This document shows, piece after piece, positions 1-10,370 of a stretch of DNA of 64,000 nt. The position numbers and the translations under genes are program-made. Numbering within the stretch: the first letter of the stretch is position 1; each line of letters begins with the position of its first letter. The DNA comes from Ichthyophis bannanicus (Eukaryota; Chordata; Amphibia; Gymnophiona; Ichthyophiidae). The stretch covers positions 1,315,977,758 through 1,316,041,757 of the forward strand of contig CM066032.1 in NCBI GenBank assembly GCA_033557465.1, read 5' to 3'. The notes under the pieces are model-generated. The model was not told where the DNA came from, made no database searches, and saw only the letters and a program-made list of their open reading frames with translations.

Positions 1-768
1 GTACCCAGAACAGTGCATATCCTGTGTGGGTGCTATGGTCTCAGAATAAACAAAGGATGGTATTAAGACCCCAAAGCAGATTATATGAGCACCACCCAAC
101 TTGCCCCTATGGCTCAGGGTGAGGAACAGGATCCCCCACCAACAGATTCACATTCTACATCCCTGCAATGGTGGAAGTAGAGGGGACCATCGACCCCAGT
201 CCTGCTACGGAACAGATACCCTACAGGGCAGGCAATGCAGATCTGTACGCATCCATAAGGCAATGGCAGACAGACAGTAGGCCTGGAAATGCTCAGCTGC
301 CCCCCACCTATATCTGACATTCTCCAGCAGCAAGCCCAGTGAGTCCCCAGCCGCTGCACCCTGCAAGGTGTTCCAGCCATACACATACTAACTACAGACA
401 GTCTGCTAGCTAGTCCATAGTGCATGTTCCTGGAGGGGATGTGAGCACACCCACCAAGCAGCTAAGTCAGTGATTGGGCTCCAAGTAAAAAGAACCCATA
501 AATATCACTTGAGAAAAATACTATATAACACTATGGGGGAACTTAGCCATGCCGTGGTCACTGCTCAGTCAGGGTGAGAGTAACCTCCCAGCAGGACATG
601 CTGTGGCCACCCTGTCCGTGCAGGTAGTGGCCAGCCACTACAATGTCCCAGCCATTGCCCTTTGCCCTGTGCAGAGGCATCCAGGCCTGGCCACCCTGTC
701 CAGGCTATACCCACAGTACCTTGCTCCTCATTATGCACATTGGCAACAGTTTTTAGTAAACATGCCCC
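1..768 (+). mobile_element. Right part of a Harbinger-like TIR DNA transposon (internally deleted copy)
   Basis: This stretch is homologous over most of its length to 57600-58255, inside the complete element at 56676-59960. Shared landmarks include the 'gacagacagtaggcctgga' block (270 here) and the 'agtccatagtgcatg' block. It ends with 'tttagtaaacatgcccc' (752-768), the inverted terminal repeat of that family with one change. About 1.7 kb present in the full copy between the shared block and the TIR is missing, so this is an internal-deletion derivative. The left end lies outside the window. No transposase-like reading frame is visible. The superfamily is inferred from the TTA duplication of the full copy. 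Confidence 0.75.
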
Positions 769-1275
769 TACGTCTTTTAGGACTCTCTGTGGTCATTATG
801 CTGGTGCAGTGTATGTCAGTCTTCATTTTGTATCATATCTAAAAAGTCCAAACAAGCTAAGAGTTCTGTAATCTTGTGGGCCATGTTGTTCCATTTGAAA
901 AGAAGCACAAAGGGGAATCCCCATCTGTAATGAAGAGCTTTTTTCTGAAGAATCGTTTTAGAGGTTTAAAACTTCAGCAGCACTCCAACGTATACTGGGA
1001 TAAGTCCTGATATATCTGAATCTTGTGTTCACAGAAGGGTACCACACGTTTGCCACGTAGATTGCTAAGCAAGCTTACTTTATCCACGAAAAAGGAGAAA
1101 CAGACTACAATAGGATGAGGTTGAGCACCTCCCTGTGACCAGAATCTAGCACCCCGATGTGCACGCTCCAACTTCACCAGGCTTAGTTCCCCTGGGACAC
1201 AGCAAGAGTAAATTTCTTGAACAAGCAGTATCGTATTCTCCTGGCCACCAGAAGCTCCTGAACTGTTAAGATTTG
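769..1275. other. No recognisable feature
   Basis: AT-rich unique-looking sequence. Only short chance reading frames are present on both strands. I see no motif, repeat or RNA gene here. Confidence 0.5.
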
Positions 1276-1279
1276 TATA

Positions 1280-1965
1280 TTATTGCGGCGTTACCTGCTC
1301 TTTAATTCATCATGTTGGACTTTAAGGTCCCTCATGAGTTGATCTAGTTTATTTATTATGGACTGGAAAAATGCTGTAGCATCAATTTGTTCCCCAATGT
1401 TTATTTCATTTTGTGCAACTCAATCATCAAGAGCTTTCATATCCGATCATAGATCTGTAATGGCTGTGGAAAAATCTAATCAGGATGACCTGCATTAGGT
1501 CTGCCTTGGTAGCAGGTGAGGAAGTTTCATCCTCTTGGTGAGCATGAGTGCTCGGGGGCGAGACTCTATGCCTGGGAGGACTCTCGACGCCCGATTTGTC
1601 ATACATTCTTGAGAACTTGAACAGCATAGCAACATATGTGTTTTTGGAGGACATGATGAAAGGTCCTCCAAAAACATGAGAATACGAGTACGAGAGTATA
1701 CACCCCCAGACTCTGTGCAAGTCTAGAACAGATGCCAAGAAAAGTACCCCAGACACCACAAAAATAAGATGTTTGTCTTCACTATTGAAGAAAAATTGGA
1801 ACTGGACTGCAGTGAATGCAATGACCACCAGATGGTGCTTCTATCCCACAATAGGTGAGAATGCAGAAGATGCGAGGAGGAGGAGGAGGATGGGGGAGAA
1901 GCCAAATGTTGCCAGCAGCTCAGAATCGCAGCATCTATAGCTCTGACAGAGGCGCTGAAACACAC
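1280..1965 (-). pseudogene. Possible degenerate LINE ORF1 remnant
   Basis: On the minus strand, several short open stretches in different frames read like a decayed ORF1 of an L1/Tx1-type LINE. There is a basic/Ser-Pro-rich N-terminal-like part (about 1500-1700). It is followed by a heptad-like stretch around 1300-1440 that reads as IINKLDQLMRDLK in one frame, resembling the coiled coil of ORF1 proteins. Stops and frame changes break it throughout. There is no second ORF next to it and no tail. Assignment is weak and rests only on sequence style. Confidence 0.3.
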
Positions 1966-1969
1966 CTCA

Positions 1970-3469
1970 CTTCACAAGGCTGGCACAATAGAGAAGGCAG
2001 AGGATCCACTCAGGCAGACATAAATCATGTGAGGATAGTCCAGAACCACCTACTCATACCTGGGAGGAAAAGAAAGATGATCCAGGCAGCGGAATCACAC
2101 TTCCAGCAATAGCATCAGAGCATGAGAGGAAGTAGGAACACACAACTCTGGAAACATTGATTGCACCTCAGCTGCGGAAAAGCCTGGGGGGAGAAACCGC
2201 TCCATCAGATGTTTCTAAGCCTTTGATCCTGTTCAGAGGGATCAGCGTTGGCAGCAGCGAGGGGTCAGGCAACAGATTAGAAGCCGGTTGACAGCAACAG
2301 AGGGAGGCAGCAACCAGGGAGAGCACTGCAACCACTACGGATAGCAGCCACAGAGGCAGTGATCACGCTCCCGGCACAATCAAGGTCGGTAATGCCAAGG
2401 GTTACTTTTCAAACCGCACAGAAAGGAGCTGTTTAACCCAGGAGAGAGTCCCGGTTAGATGATAAGGGGCTCTGCATTCACAGCGATCGGACAGTTCTTC
2501 CCTAAGACAGGAGCCATCAGGTAATCAAGTGGAGCTCAATCGGGTTAGGGCTTGTTGGCAGGGATGATTTTTAGCGCAGCAGCTTTTGATTTGGGATCCA
2601 CTGGGCAGGAGCAATTTCAAATTGCGGCCATTTCTCTGCAGACTCCCTAGCACTCCCCACCTCAGTATTTGTTGCCTTAAAATGCTGACTGGACTCTGGG
2701 ACTCTCATAGACACTTTAAGACCATAGCTCTCATCTTCCCACTGGCGGACACTGTGGCATTTGCAGAGGTTTGTTTATATAGACACAGAGAAACATATGC
2801 ATACTGACAGACAGACCAACAGACATCTTCGAGACTCCACAATAGGCGCTATTGCTAGGCTGAAACAACCTAGTCTACTCAGACCTTTAGCCAGAGTCCA
2901 GAGACCACAACTCTGCAGAATCTGACACATGTACCAGGTAAATCGAGCAGCCAGTGTTAGCATTAAGCCTTGGCTCGGATTTCCTCTCCTTCTACTCTGA
3001 AGGACTGTGATAGCCACCTCCACAGCGTCCCGAGCCGTGACTGTTTTAGAGAGCAGTATCCAGGTTTGGGAACTGAAATCCTGGTGTACTGTATAGCAGG
3101 GAAAAGCACCACTGTAGATCCACAGGCCAGTATCTTAATTTTTTGTAATTCATCAGCCCAGACTGCTCTCTGTTTTCATCTGTCTGTTTCACTATCTTGC
3201 CACCAGAACTTCTGAGTGTCTGATCTGCAAATCTCTTTCAATCATCTGTAAACCTGAATTAGCAGAAGCGCAGAAAGGTAAAGTGACTTATCTAAGATTG
3301 TACGTTAGGTTAATGACAAGAAAAAGAATTAAGAGCTGCTCTAAACAGCCCTACAAATAAACCAGGATAAACTGGGCTGTAGTTTAAAAAACAGATTTTC
3401 TGCACAGTATTAAAGCATCACAGTGAGAGGACTGGCACTAAATAATAACTTGTAGCAGAGAAATCACAA
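1970..3469. other. Intergenic sequence upstream of the V-kappa gene, no feature recognised
   Basis: About 1.5 kb with only short chance frames. I find no exon with immunoglobulin-fold signatures and no clear transposon end. The homology to the second V unit (16831-17058) starts only at about 3470, so this upstream part was not part of the shared V unit or has since been replaced. Confidence 0.5.
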
Positions 3470-3636
3470 AACCAGTCACACAGAAGTGTCTTTAAATGCA
3501 GGTGATGTGCAGTGATGTAGAACCATCTGTTTTGCATAGTCACACCCAGGAGACACTTCACTAATGCTGGGAGGGTTTATAAAGGTTTCCTTTTACTCTT
3601 TATGGTTTATTAATCAGCAGCTGCCAGTCAGGAAGG
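3470..3636 (+). promoter_or_regulatory. V-kappa promoter (octamer-like plus TATA)
   Basis: An octamer-like element TTTTGCAT (3530-3537) matches the kappa-orientation octamer ATTTGCAT at 7 of 8 positions. A TATA box TATAAA follows at 3578-3583, about 40 bp downstream, and the leader ATG is at 3637. This spacing is the usual layout of immunoglobulin V promoters, where Oct1/Oct2 with a B-cell co-activator drive transcription. The same arrangement recurs almost unchanged at 16887-16940, which supports it being under constraint or recently duplicated. Confidence 0.75.
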
Positions 3637-4219
3637 ATGAAGATGTCACAGACTCACCTCATCTGGATCCTGCTCCTCTGGATAAAGGGTAAGAAGAAAA
3701 CTTTCATGCTGGATTTAAAACAGGGGTAATAGAGGATTGAAAATTACCATAGTTCCATAGCAGATGATAGTAGATAAAGACCAGGAAGGTAGCTAGAGTT
3801 ATAGAGCTGTTCTTCATCTGATTCTCTTCATATATATAAATTACTATTCATTTTGACTTTAAATCCTGTCATATCTTGTTATAAAATATTTTATACATAT
3901 ATATTTTGTCTTTCTTCAGATTCAAATGGGCAGATTGTGATGACTCAGACTCCAGAGTCCTTGTCCGTGTCTGTGGGGGACACAGTCACCATGAGCTGTA
4001 AAGCCAGTAGTAGTGTTGGCAGCTGGATAGCCTGGTACCAGCAGAAACCCAGACAGGCTCCCAAGCCTCTGATATACTATACTTTCAACCGATATACTGG
4101 GATCCCAGTGCGGTTCAGCGGCAGTGGATCTGGGACTGATTTCACCTTCACTATCAGCGGAGTTCAAGCTGACGATGCTGCAGTTTATTACTGTCAACGG
4201 TATGATGAGTTCCCTCTCA
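3637..4219 (+). CDS. Immunoglobulin kappa variable gene (V-kappa), intact germline segment
   Basis: Two exons: leader exon 3637-3688 and V exon 3920-4219, joined as G|AT with donor GT at 3689 and acceptor AG at 3918-3919. The leader is a short hydrophobic signal peptide beginning [15 protein letters not shown]. The V domain shows the expected landmarks: [19 protein letters not shown] (FR1), first cysteine in MSCKAS, WYQQKP in FR2, [14 protein letters not shown] in FR3, and DDAAVYYC with the second cysteine, then a short CDR3 stub QRYDEFPL. No stops or frameshifts. The product would pair with heavy chain as the antigen-binding light-chain domain after V-J joining. The kappa assignment comes from FR1 character and the 12-spacer RSS that follows immediately. 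Upstream octamer and TATA are in place, so this looks functional. The intron contains a short piece (about 3757-3785) resembling a dispersed repeat also seen at 54530-54600. Confidence 0.93.
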
Positions 4220-4247
4220 CACAGTGCTACAGACCCGTACAAAAACC
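4220..4247 (+). promoter_or_regulatory. V-kappa recombination signal sequence (12-RSS)
   Basis: Heptamer CACAGTG (4220-4226), 12-bp spacer (4227-4238) and nonamer ACAAAAACC (4239-4247) match the RAG recognition consensus at every position of heptamer and nonamer. A 12-bp spacer downstream of V is the kappa arrangement; lambda V segments carry 23-bp spacers. It abuts the V coding end directly and so should support RAG1/RAG2 joining to a J-kappa with a 23-RSS, which is not in this window. Confidence 0.93.
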
Positions 4248-4349
4248 TCCTGCAGTGTCTGGCTGTTACTGGTGCCTTTTTCATGCCACATGCGGCACCT
4301 AATGCAGGGTACAAAGGAAGCAAACTCTTGAAAGGAAGATTGCAGAAAT

Positions 4350-6000
4350 AATTTTATATCCATTGTTTATTTTTACTATTATCCAGTCATTTATAAACTG
4401 TGAGAACAGCTTTCTATAAGTTGTGCAGGTAAGGAAAAAGACATCTAGGTCCATGCGCTTAATAGTACAGTAGTATTTTTTATGTCTTGGTGAATGTGGC
4501 GCCTTTCACAAACTGTGGTATGTAGAGCTCTATAAAGAATCATATGCCGGGAATAAACTGTTGAAAGTAGGGATGCCCATTGAATTGAGTTTGATAAGAT
4601 GAGCCTAAAAATGGTTTTGTCAGAGCAAGATTTATGGCTGTCCACTTAGACCAACTGAGATGTTTCCCTGATGCGCATGGTGGGATTGTGCCAGGCTGGC
4701 TGCTGACAGAGAGTGAAAACTGGCATTTGAAAAGCTGTTTTTGGGGGGGCAGTAAATAGCAAGGGGCTTTGAAGTCCATGTGCTGGGTTTTTATTGCCCT
4801 AAAAAAAGACTTTTCATATTCCAGTTTTCACTATTTACAGCACCTGAGCTTTAACATAACGTGACCCCCCCCCCCCCCCATCCTGCAGTCACTTTGGCCG
4901 TTCACAGCCAATAAAAAGGCCTCTGGCTCTTTCAAGACTGGCCCTGCCTCCTCTGTGGGTCTCAACCAAGCCTACAAATCACTGCAGCCACCCCACAGGA
5001 ACCCTCTTGATACCTTCAGCAAGCTCCAGGCCCCTGTAGCTGCTGACCAGACCCAACAGTGCGGCCCTGAGATGGCTAAGGCAACCTCAGTCCCCAGTCG
5101 ATCTTTCATCCCTGGCTGGCAGCCTCAGCTCACCTCCAGCCTTCAACCGCTTCTAGCTTTCTGCCCTCCCGCCCTCCCCGGAGCCCTGAACGCATTGGCT
5201 GCAGTCCTGGCAGCTCAACCCATTGCTAGAGCTATTCCGCACCTGCCGATTGCGTTCCAATTTCATGCTTTCAAAATGTTAATAATGCTCCAGCCCAGCT
5301 AAAATGCAGTCCCTGCCACTTCCAATCACAAACGCAGTCACGGTTTTTTTCTTTCAATTTTTTAAATTCAATTTCTGGCACTGTTTCCTTCAGTGCAGCT
5401 GTGGGGCCACTTCTAATTATTTATTTTGTAATTTTTTCTTTTAATATTTATGAATTTTACAATAAATTGAAGCATAAATGAATACACTCGAAGAAAAGAG
5501 AAGCTGTCTGCAATACAAAAAGGAAAAGACATCAAACATCCTATGAGAAATAACAAAACTAAAGACTGCGACCCACTAGCCCACAACTAGAAGGAGAGTG
5601 GAAGAAAAACACAAACCATACCAAATCTGAAGGAAAAGGAAAAAACCACCAGCAAGGATAAGACCAGCAATTATTCAGTTATAGCAGCATTCCCGGTCTC
5701 TACCTCAGTAACCCACCGGGCGCTCAAGAACACGGATAGTTGAGAAGGGTCATAAAAAATATAGGAACTGCCTGATTTGGCAGCTGAGATCTGAGGGTCA
5801 TGAATTTGGGCTGCAAAAAGCCAAGGGAGTGGTAAATTGTAGGAGGAGAAGTACTTCTGTCCATGAAAAGAAGGGCAGGACCTGGGGTGATTATTTCTGA
5901 TGATCTTAAAGTAGCCTAAACAGGTAGAAAAGCTGAGCTGACAGCGAAAGCTGAAGGATGCTTGAGTGCATAGGAAGAGGAATGGCCAGCAAGAAGGAGG
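4350..6000. other. No gene recognised; poly-C tract
   Basis: The only clear structure is a run of C at about 4864-4879. The open frame at 4955-5302 is composition-driven (CT-rich) and shows no family signature. I see no second V exon. Confidence 0.5.
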
Positions 6001-6004
6001 AGGT

Positions 6005-6655
6005 GATATTTCCTCTCTATCAGTCTTTGGTGAGACCTCATTTGGAGTACTGTGTGCAGTTCTTGAAACCACACCTTAAAAAGGATATAAACAGGATGGA
6101 GTCTGTATAGAAGACGGCTAATAAAATGGTCAGTTGTCTTCATCATAAGGCATAAGGGGACAGACTTACTGTATATAGCTCAATATGTAGACTTTGGAAG
6201 AAAGGTGGAAGGGGGGAGATAGGCTGCAAAGGGAGTGGAGACGTAACTTAATGGTTAGAGCACTGCCTTGGTAACAAAGATCACAGAGCTCAGTTCCTAC
6301 TAGCATGCCTTGGGCAAGTCACTTGACCCTCAATTGCCTTATATATCTCAGTACATACAGTATACTTTAGAAGGAAGAGAGGAAATTTGATGGAGACATT
6401 TAAATACCTCCACGGCTTAAATTCACAGGAGGAGAGTCTCTTTCAATTGAAAGAAAGTTCTGCAAGGAGGGGCATAGGATGAAAGTGAAAGGGGAAAGAC
6501 TCGGGAGTAATTTGTGAAAATATTTCTTTATGGAAAGAGTGGTAGATTCCTGAAATAGTCTCCCAATAGAGGTAGTAGAAATGAGGACTGTATCTGAACT
6601 CAAGAAAGTATAGGACAAGCATAGAGAATATTTAAAGGAAAAGAAGGGACTGTAA
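6005..6655 (+). pseudogene. Degenerate CR1/L2-type LINE ORF2 C-terminal remnant
   Basis: Frame fragments on the plus strand resemble the end of a CR1/L2-like reverse transcriptase. At 6020-6115 one frame reads [13 protein letters not shown] and a basic continuation, a signature around the RT thumb of these LINEs. At 6370-6650 further pieces read METFKYLHGLNS and SLPIEVVEMRTVSE. Stops and frame changes are frequent, so the element is old. A tRNA-type SINE head (6232-6360) interrupts it. Confidence 0.65.
6232..6360 (+). repeat. tRNA-derived SINE head, partial
   Basis: The sequence 'taacttaatggttagagca' with a later 'gagctcagttcctac' corresponds to degenerate pol III A and B boxes. It is followed by 'ttgggcaagtcacttgaccctcaattgcc', the body shared with the SINEs at 20866 and 53218. 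It is truncated before any clear tail. Confidence 0.6.
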
Positions 6656-7369
6656 AGCATGTCTCTAAGAAGGAACAGGGTGTGGGGAATGAGGTGTGAG
6701 GTACTATAAGCCTGTGAAACAAAGAGCTGTGGTTGGATAATCTTGTTTCTTAAAATAAAGACAAATAATAAGCTAGTATGAGAGGTGAGGGGGAAGGGAA
6801 TGGCAGTGGAATCTGGATAAATGCTGTAATCCCAGGGACTGACGTCCTTGCTTAATCATTTAATTCCTGGATTTTATGCCACCGTTCCCGTCATGATTGA
6901 CGTCTGTGGATTCTAATAATTACAAGTATTTGATAGCTTATAAAAATTCATATCTAGATAAAACGTTAGCTAGACTGATTCTGGTTGAGGGTTGGGATGA
7001 GGAAATTTTTGTATACTGCTAGGAATATTGCTGGAGACACAGAGGCACAAAACACAGGTACAGACCACTGAGGACTCAGACTGCAGAGAGGAGGAAAGGA
7101 AGACTGCCAGAACCTGGTCCAGAGGAGCTACTCTCTTGCCTGTTGTGCTATAGCCTGCAGCCACCAAGAGGAGTCAGTGGAGAGCAGAGAGGAGGAAGTG
7201 GAGCTGCAAAGGAGCCTGCACTGGTGACTCATGAACCCTGTACATCATGCCGTTCCCCGTTCCACAAGCCCACGCTTGGCCTCTCTCTCTCTTGCTGAGT
7301 CGCTGAAACCAGCAGTGGTCATCCTTGAATTCAGGCTGCTGGATGCACCAGTAGAGAAAAGTGGAGGGT

Positions 7370-8235
7370 GTGAGATGCTGGACAGAGAAATGTTGAAGGA
7401 GAGAGGTCAAGATGCTGATGGATGTAGGAAAAGGGGAAGGGGAAGGAGGTGCTGGATGCTGGAAAGAGAAGGGAGGGGGAATGCTGGATGCAGAAAGGGG
7501 GGAATACTTGATAGAGGACAAGGGGAGGGGAATGCTGGACAAGGAGGGGAGGAGCTGCTAGACACAGAGAGGGAGAGGAGGGAGAAAGGGTGAGATGCTG
7601 GACTCAGGGAAAGGGGTGAAGCGATGGACTAGGGAGAGAGCTGAATGCAGGTCAGGATAAGGGAGGAGGAGAGAGACAGGAGCAGGGAGAGAGAGAGATG
7701 CTGCAGCTGGTCTAGGGGCAAAAGGGGCATCTACACCTTGGCCCTTGCATAAGAAGGAACCCCTAAGTAAAAGAATATCCGAGCAGGATTTGGTTCAAGA
7801 AGTGTTGCCCAGTGAGCTACAGCGTATTGTGCAAAACCTTTTCCTTCCCAGCAGCCAGCAGCAGGAGGTGCATTGGAAAGCATATCATCAAGCAATCAGT
7901 CTCATATTAAACGGTGAGATTTCCTGGTTCATTCTGTGAGAGCGCTCCCGTGGCATATCCTGCATTTCAATGCGTCTCCCGCTCCTGGCTGAGAGGGTGG
8001 TAAATGAGGTCACTGAAGACGGCTAGAACTGAGTTTGGGTTGGGAACTTTGGGATATACCAGAAGTAAGTGAGGGAGGCCGGGTGCTAAGAGTGAAGGGA
8101 GAGAAGAAAGTGAAAATGGAGTCAGACTGGAGGGAAAGGATGAGAAGGAAGAATGAGTGGAGGGGGGAAAAGGTTCAATAGAGGGTCAACTTGCAGGTAA
8201 GAAAGGAGAAAGAAGGACCTCAGCACAGAAACCAT
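7370..8235. repeat. Purine-rich, degenerate minisatellite-like region
   Basis: The plus strand is strongly A/G-biased, with loosely repeated words such as 'gatgctgga' and 'gagaaggga' between 7370 and 7720 and again around 8080-8200. The long open frames here follow from this composition and are not convincing genes. A similar purine-rich block with 'atgctgg' words lies at 18200-18500. Confidence 0.6.
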
Positions 8236-8799
8236 CAAATGTCAGATGCTAGGAGTGAGGGAAATGCACCATTTTCTTACACTGCACTTTTCAACTTGTT
8301 TCAGCTTTTCTGCAGGGCACCAAACACACAGGACCTCCCTCCTTCCCTCTCGCGGCACGCTGTTAGTGCGATATTTACCTTTATATCCCAGCCAGGCAGA
8401 GAGAATAGAGGGAGCAGTGGAGCCTCTGGTGCAGCGAGTTGGTTGGTCAGAATCAGACCCACATGCACTGTAGCGTACGGCATGAATCTTGCGGTAAGCA
8501 TAACTGCCACTCCACTACAAGGAGCACTACCACTGGCTCTCACGGGAGGCTATGGAGTGATCGTTCCACGTTCAGCCAGCCTGCTGCAATGCCGACAAAG
8601 TCTCTACATGTTTCACAGTTATAGCTGCAAAGCAGTGCTCTCAGGGAAATCCCAAAGCCAAGTGCTGTTTCTCACATTGATGCTGCCACCGTTGACTCTC
8701 AGGACTGCGACATCAGCTCTGGGCTTAAGCCCTGCCTCTTAGTGCTCACTGCAGTTTCCATGGGACTTACACCCACAGAGAGCAATGGCCTTCCCCAGG

Positions 8800-8930
8800 T
8801 CTGTTTTAATAACAGTCTATTGACTTTTTCTCCAGGGACTTGTCCAAACCTTTTTTAAACCCAGCTACACTACCTGCTTTTATCACCTCATCCTTATTTC
8901 TGGGATTCATGAAAGAGCAGTGCAGCCGAG
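8800..8930 (-). repeat. LINE fragment (CR1/L2-like 3' ORF2 region)
   Basis: Read on the minus strand, 'aaaccttttttaaacccagctacact' and flanks match the reverse of 62200-62275, where the same LINE type runs on the plus strand. Only about 120 bp is preserved. Confidence 0.55.
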
Positions 8931-9180
8931 CAGGCAGAGAGAGAGCTGTGGTAGAACCTGTAACAGCAGTAACAGGCAGGAGAAGAGGCAGGAAAGCAAA
9001 GTGATTGCAACCTTTGAAGACCTTTATTTGGTTAAGTAAATGAATTGATTTTGTTTGTTTCTATCACATTAACCCTTTGCCTGTCACAGCCTGTTCATAG
9101 GATGTTAAATATTTACTCCTCAGTATTTGATTGTACTGCAGCTATGCGTTTACCACTTCACTGCAATATTCTTGTTGTAA

Positions 9181-9822
9181 TGTGGTAGGCGAAGGCCTAT
9201 GATCCATGCTAATTGAACTAAACAGACAGGCCTAAGCAGCTTGACCTGTAAATGAAGCCTGTAGTTAGGTCCAGAGGAATGAAAACCCCCCTGAATGATG
9301 ACACCATAGAATTGAAACTTAACTCAGCTTAACTGAACATAGCTAAGCAGAATCGAAACTTAGAAAGTAGAGAAAAACAAGTTTAATTGGTACTGATAAG
9401 GTGTGCTATGCTTCTGTGAAATTAATTAATTGTGCTGAAAGAAAAGTTACAGTGCCCTGCTTCCCATATGTTTTAACTAGCTGAGCGACCTTGGAGGAGA
9501 GATGTAACAAGTTAGAGACACTGACCATTGTAATTGGGACTAGAAGGGGGGTAAGCAGGTGCTGAGCCCAGACCAGAGTCCTAATTGGACAACTACGTAA
9601 TGGTACCGGGACCAATAGATGGGTGAGAGGGGTTACTGGGACCAATGAAAAGTTTGCCTATGTCTAGAATGGAGAAGAAGTCTATAAAAGTTGCTGTTTT
9701 GCTAGAAACCATTGCTCAGCCATTTTGAAATTGATTATTGCTTGAGCCTGTGCACATTAAACTGGCTTGGATCCTTGAAAAGACTCCTGGTTTTATTTAT
9801 TGTATGCTTATCTGCTGCTACA
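9181..9822 (+). repeat. ERV-A 5' LTR
   Basis: Starts TGTGGTAGG and ends GCTACA, so it has TG...CA ends. CCAAT motifs lie in U3 ('gaccaatagat', 'gaccaatgaaa'), a TATA box TATAAAA at 9683-9689, and an ATTAAA poly(A) signal at 9756-9761 followed by a T-rich stretch. The first ~90 bp resemble the LTR of the minus-strand ERV, but overall the two LTR types are clearly diverged. Confidence 0.92.
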
Positions 9823-9827
9823 TTTCT

Positions 9828-9845
9828 TGGTGCGTTCGGCCTGGA
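9828..9845 (+). promoter_or_regulatory. ERV-A primer-binding site
   Basis: TGGTGCGTTCGGCCTGGA begins five bases after the LTR end. TGG is the complement of the universal tRNA CCA end. The minus-strand ERV has TGGTGCGTTGGCCGG at the equivalent place. I could not match either confidently to a standard tRNA 3' end by eye, so the primer tRNA is left unassigned. Confidence 0.6.
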
Positions 9846-10370
9846 AGTGCGAGTGGTGGATGGTGTTCAAGTGAATAAATCCACGTAATTCGCCTTGAGG
9901 TTTGGTCCAGTTGGAAGCATGCCAATCCGACGCAGGAGAATTTCCCTGGGCCCACCAATCCTCTTGTATTGGAGGGGGTTCTGCCTGGCCTCGGCAGGCA
10001 CTGGGTCCAGCTGGCCAACACCTCCGACCCGGGGGAGTCCAGGATCCAACTCTGAAGCTAGTGAAGTATCGGGGACCGGATCCGGTAAGTATAGTTTTGA
10101 AAACCTGTCTAGACAGATGAGTTAGAACTGCAGTTTGAAACTTGTGAAACTTTGGTAAGAATTTGAAACTTGTAACTTGTAATCTCGAGAACTTGGAACT
10201 TGGAAATTGGTAAGAGAGCTTGATCACCTCTCCAAGACGGACTGAGTACCCCCGCATGAGTATTCGCAGGGCGAAACTCCCGTCTTTTTGTATTTTGGAA
10301 ATTGGATAAGACTAGTCAGAATAGATAGAAAGAAATGCATTTTGGGATACGTTGCTAGCATGATTGTGAA
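9846..10370 (+). promoter_or_regulatory. ERV-A leader with splice donor and conserved block
   Basis: The untranslated leader holds a strong donor, CCGGATCCG|GTAAGT, with GT at 10085-10086. The minus-strand ERV has CCGGATCCG|GTGAGT in the same context (GT at 37811-37812). From about 10197 to 10370 the leader is almost identical to the reverse of 37575-37745, including 'cccccgcatgagtattcgca'. In retroviruses the region after the donor commonly carries the RNA packaging signal. That role is inferred here only from position and conservation. Confidence 0.7.

Noticed and set aside
4124..4351. Open frame overlapping the V exon on the plus strand, and the minus-strand frame at 3922-4323
   Set aside because: Shadows of the V-kappa exon in other frames.
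8191..8742. 183-codon open frame on the plus strand
   Set aside because: No recognisable domain, no start context or splice evidence, overlapping open frames on both strands and composition similar to neighbouring non-coding DNA. Taken as chance.
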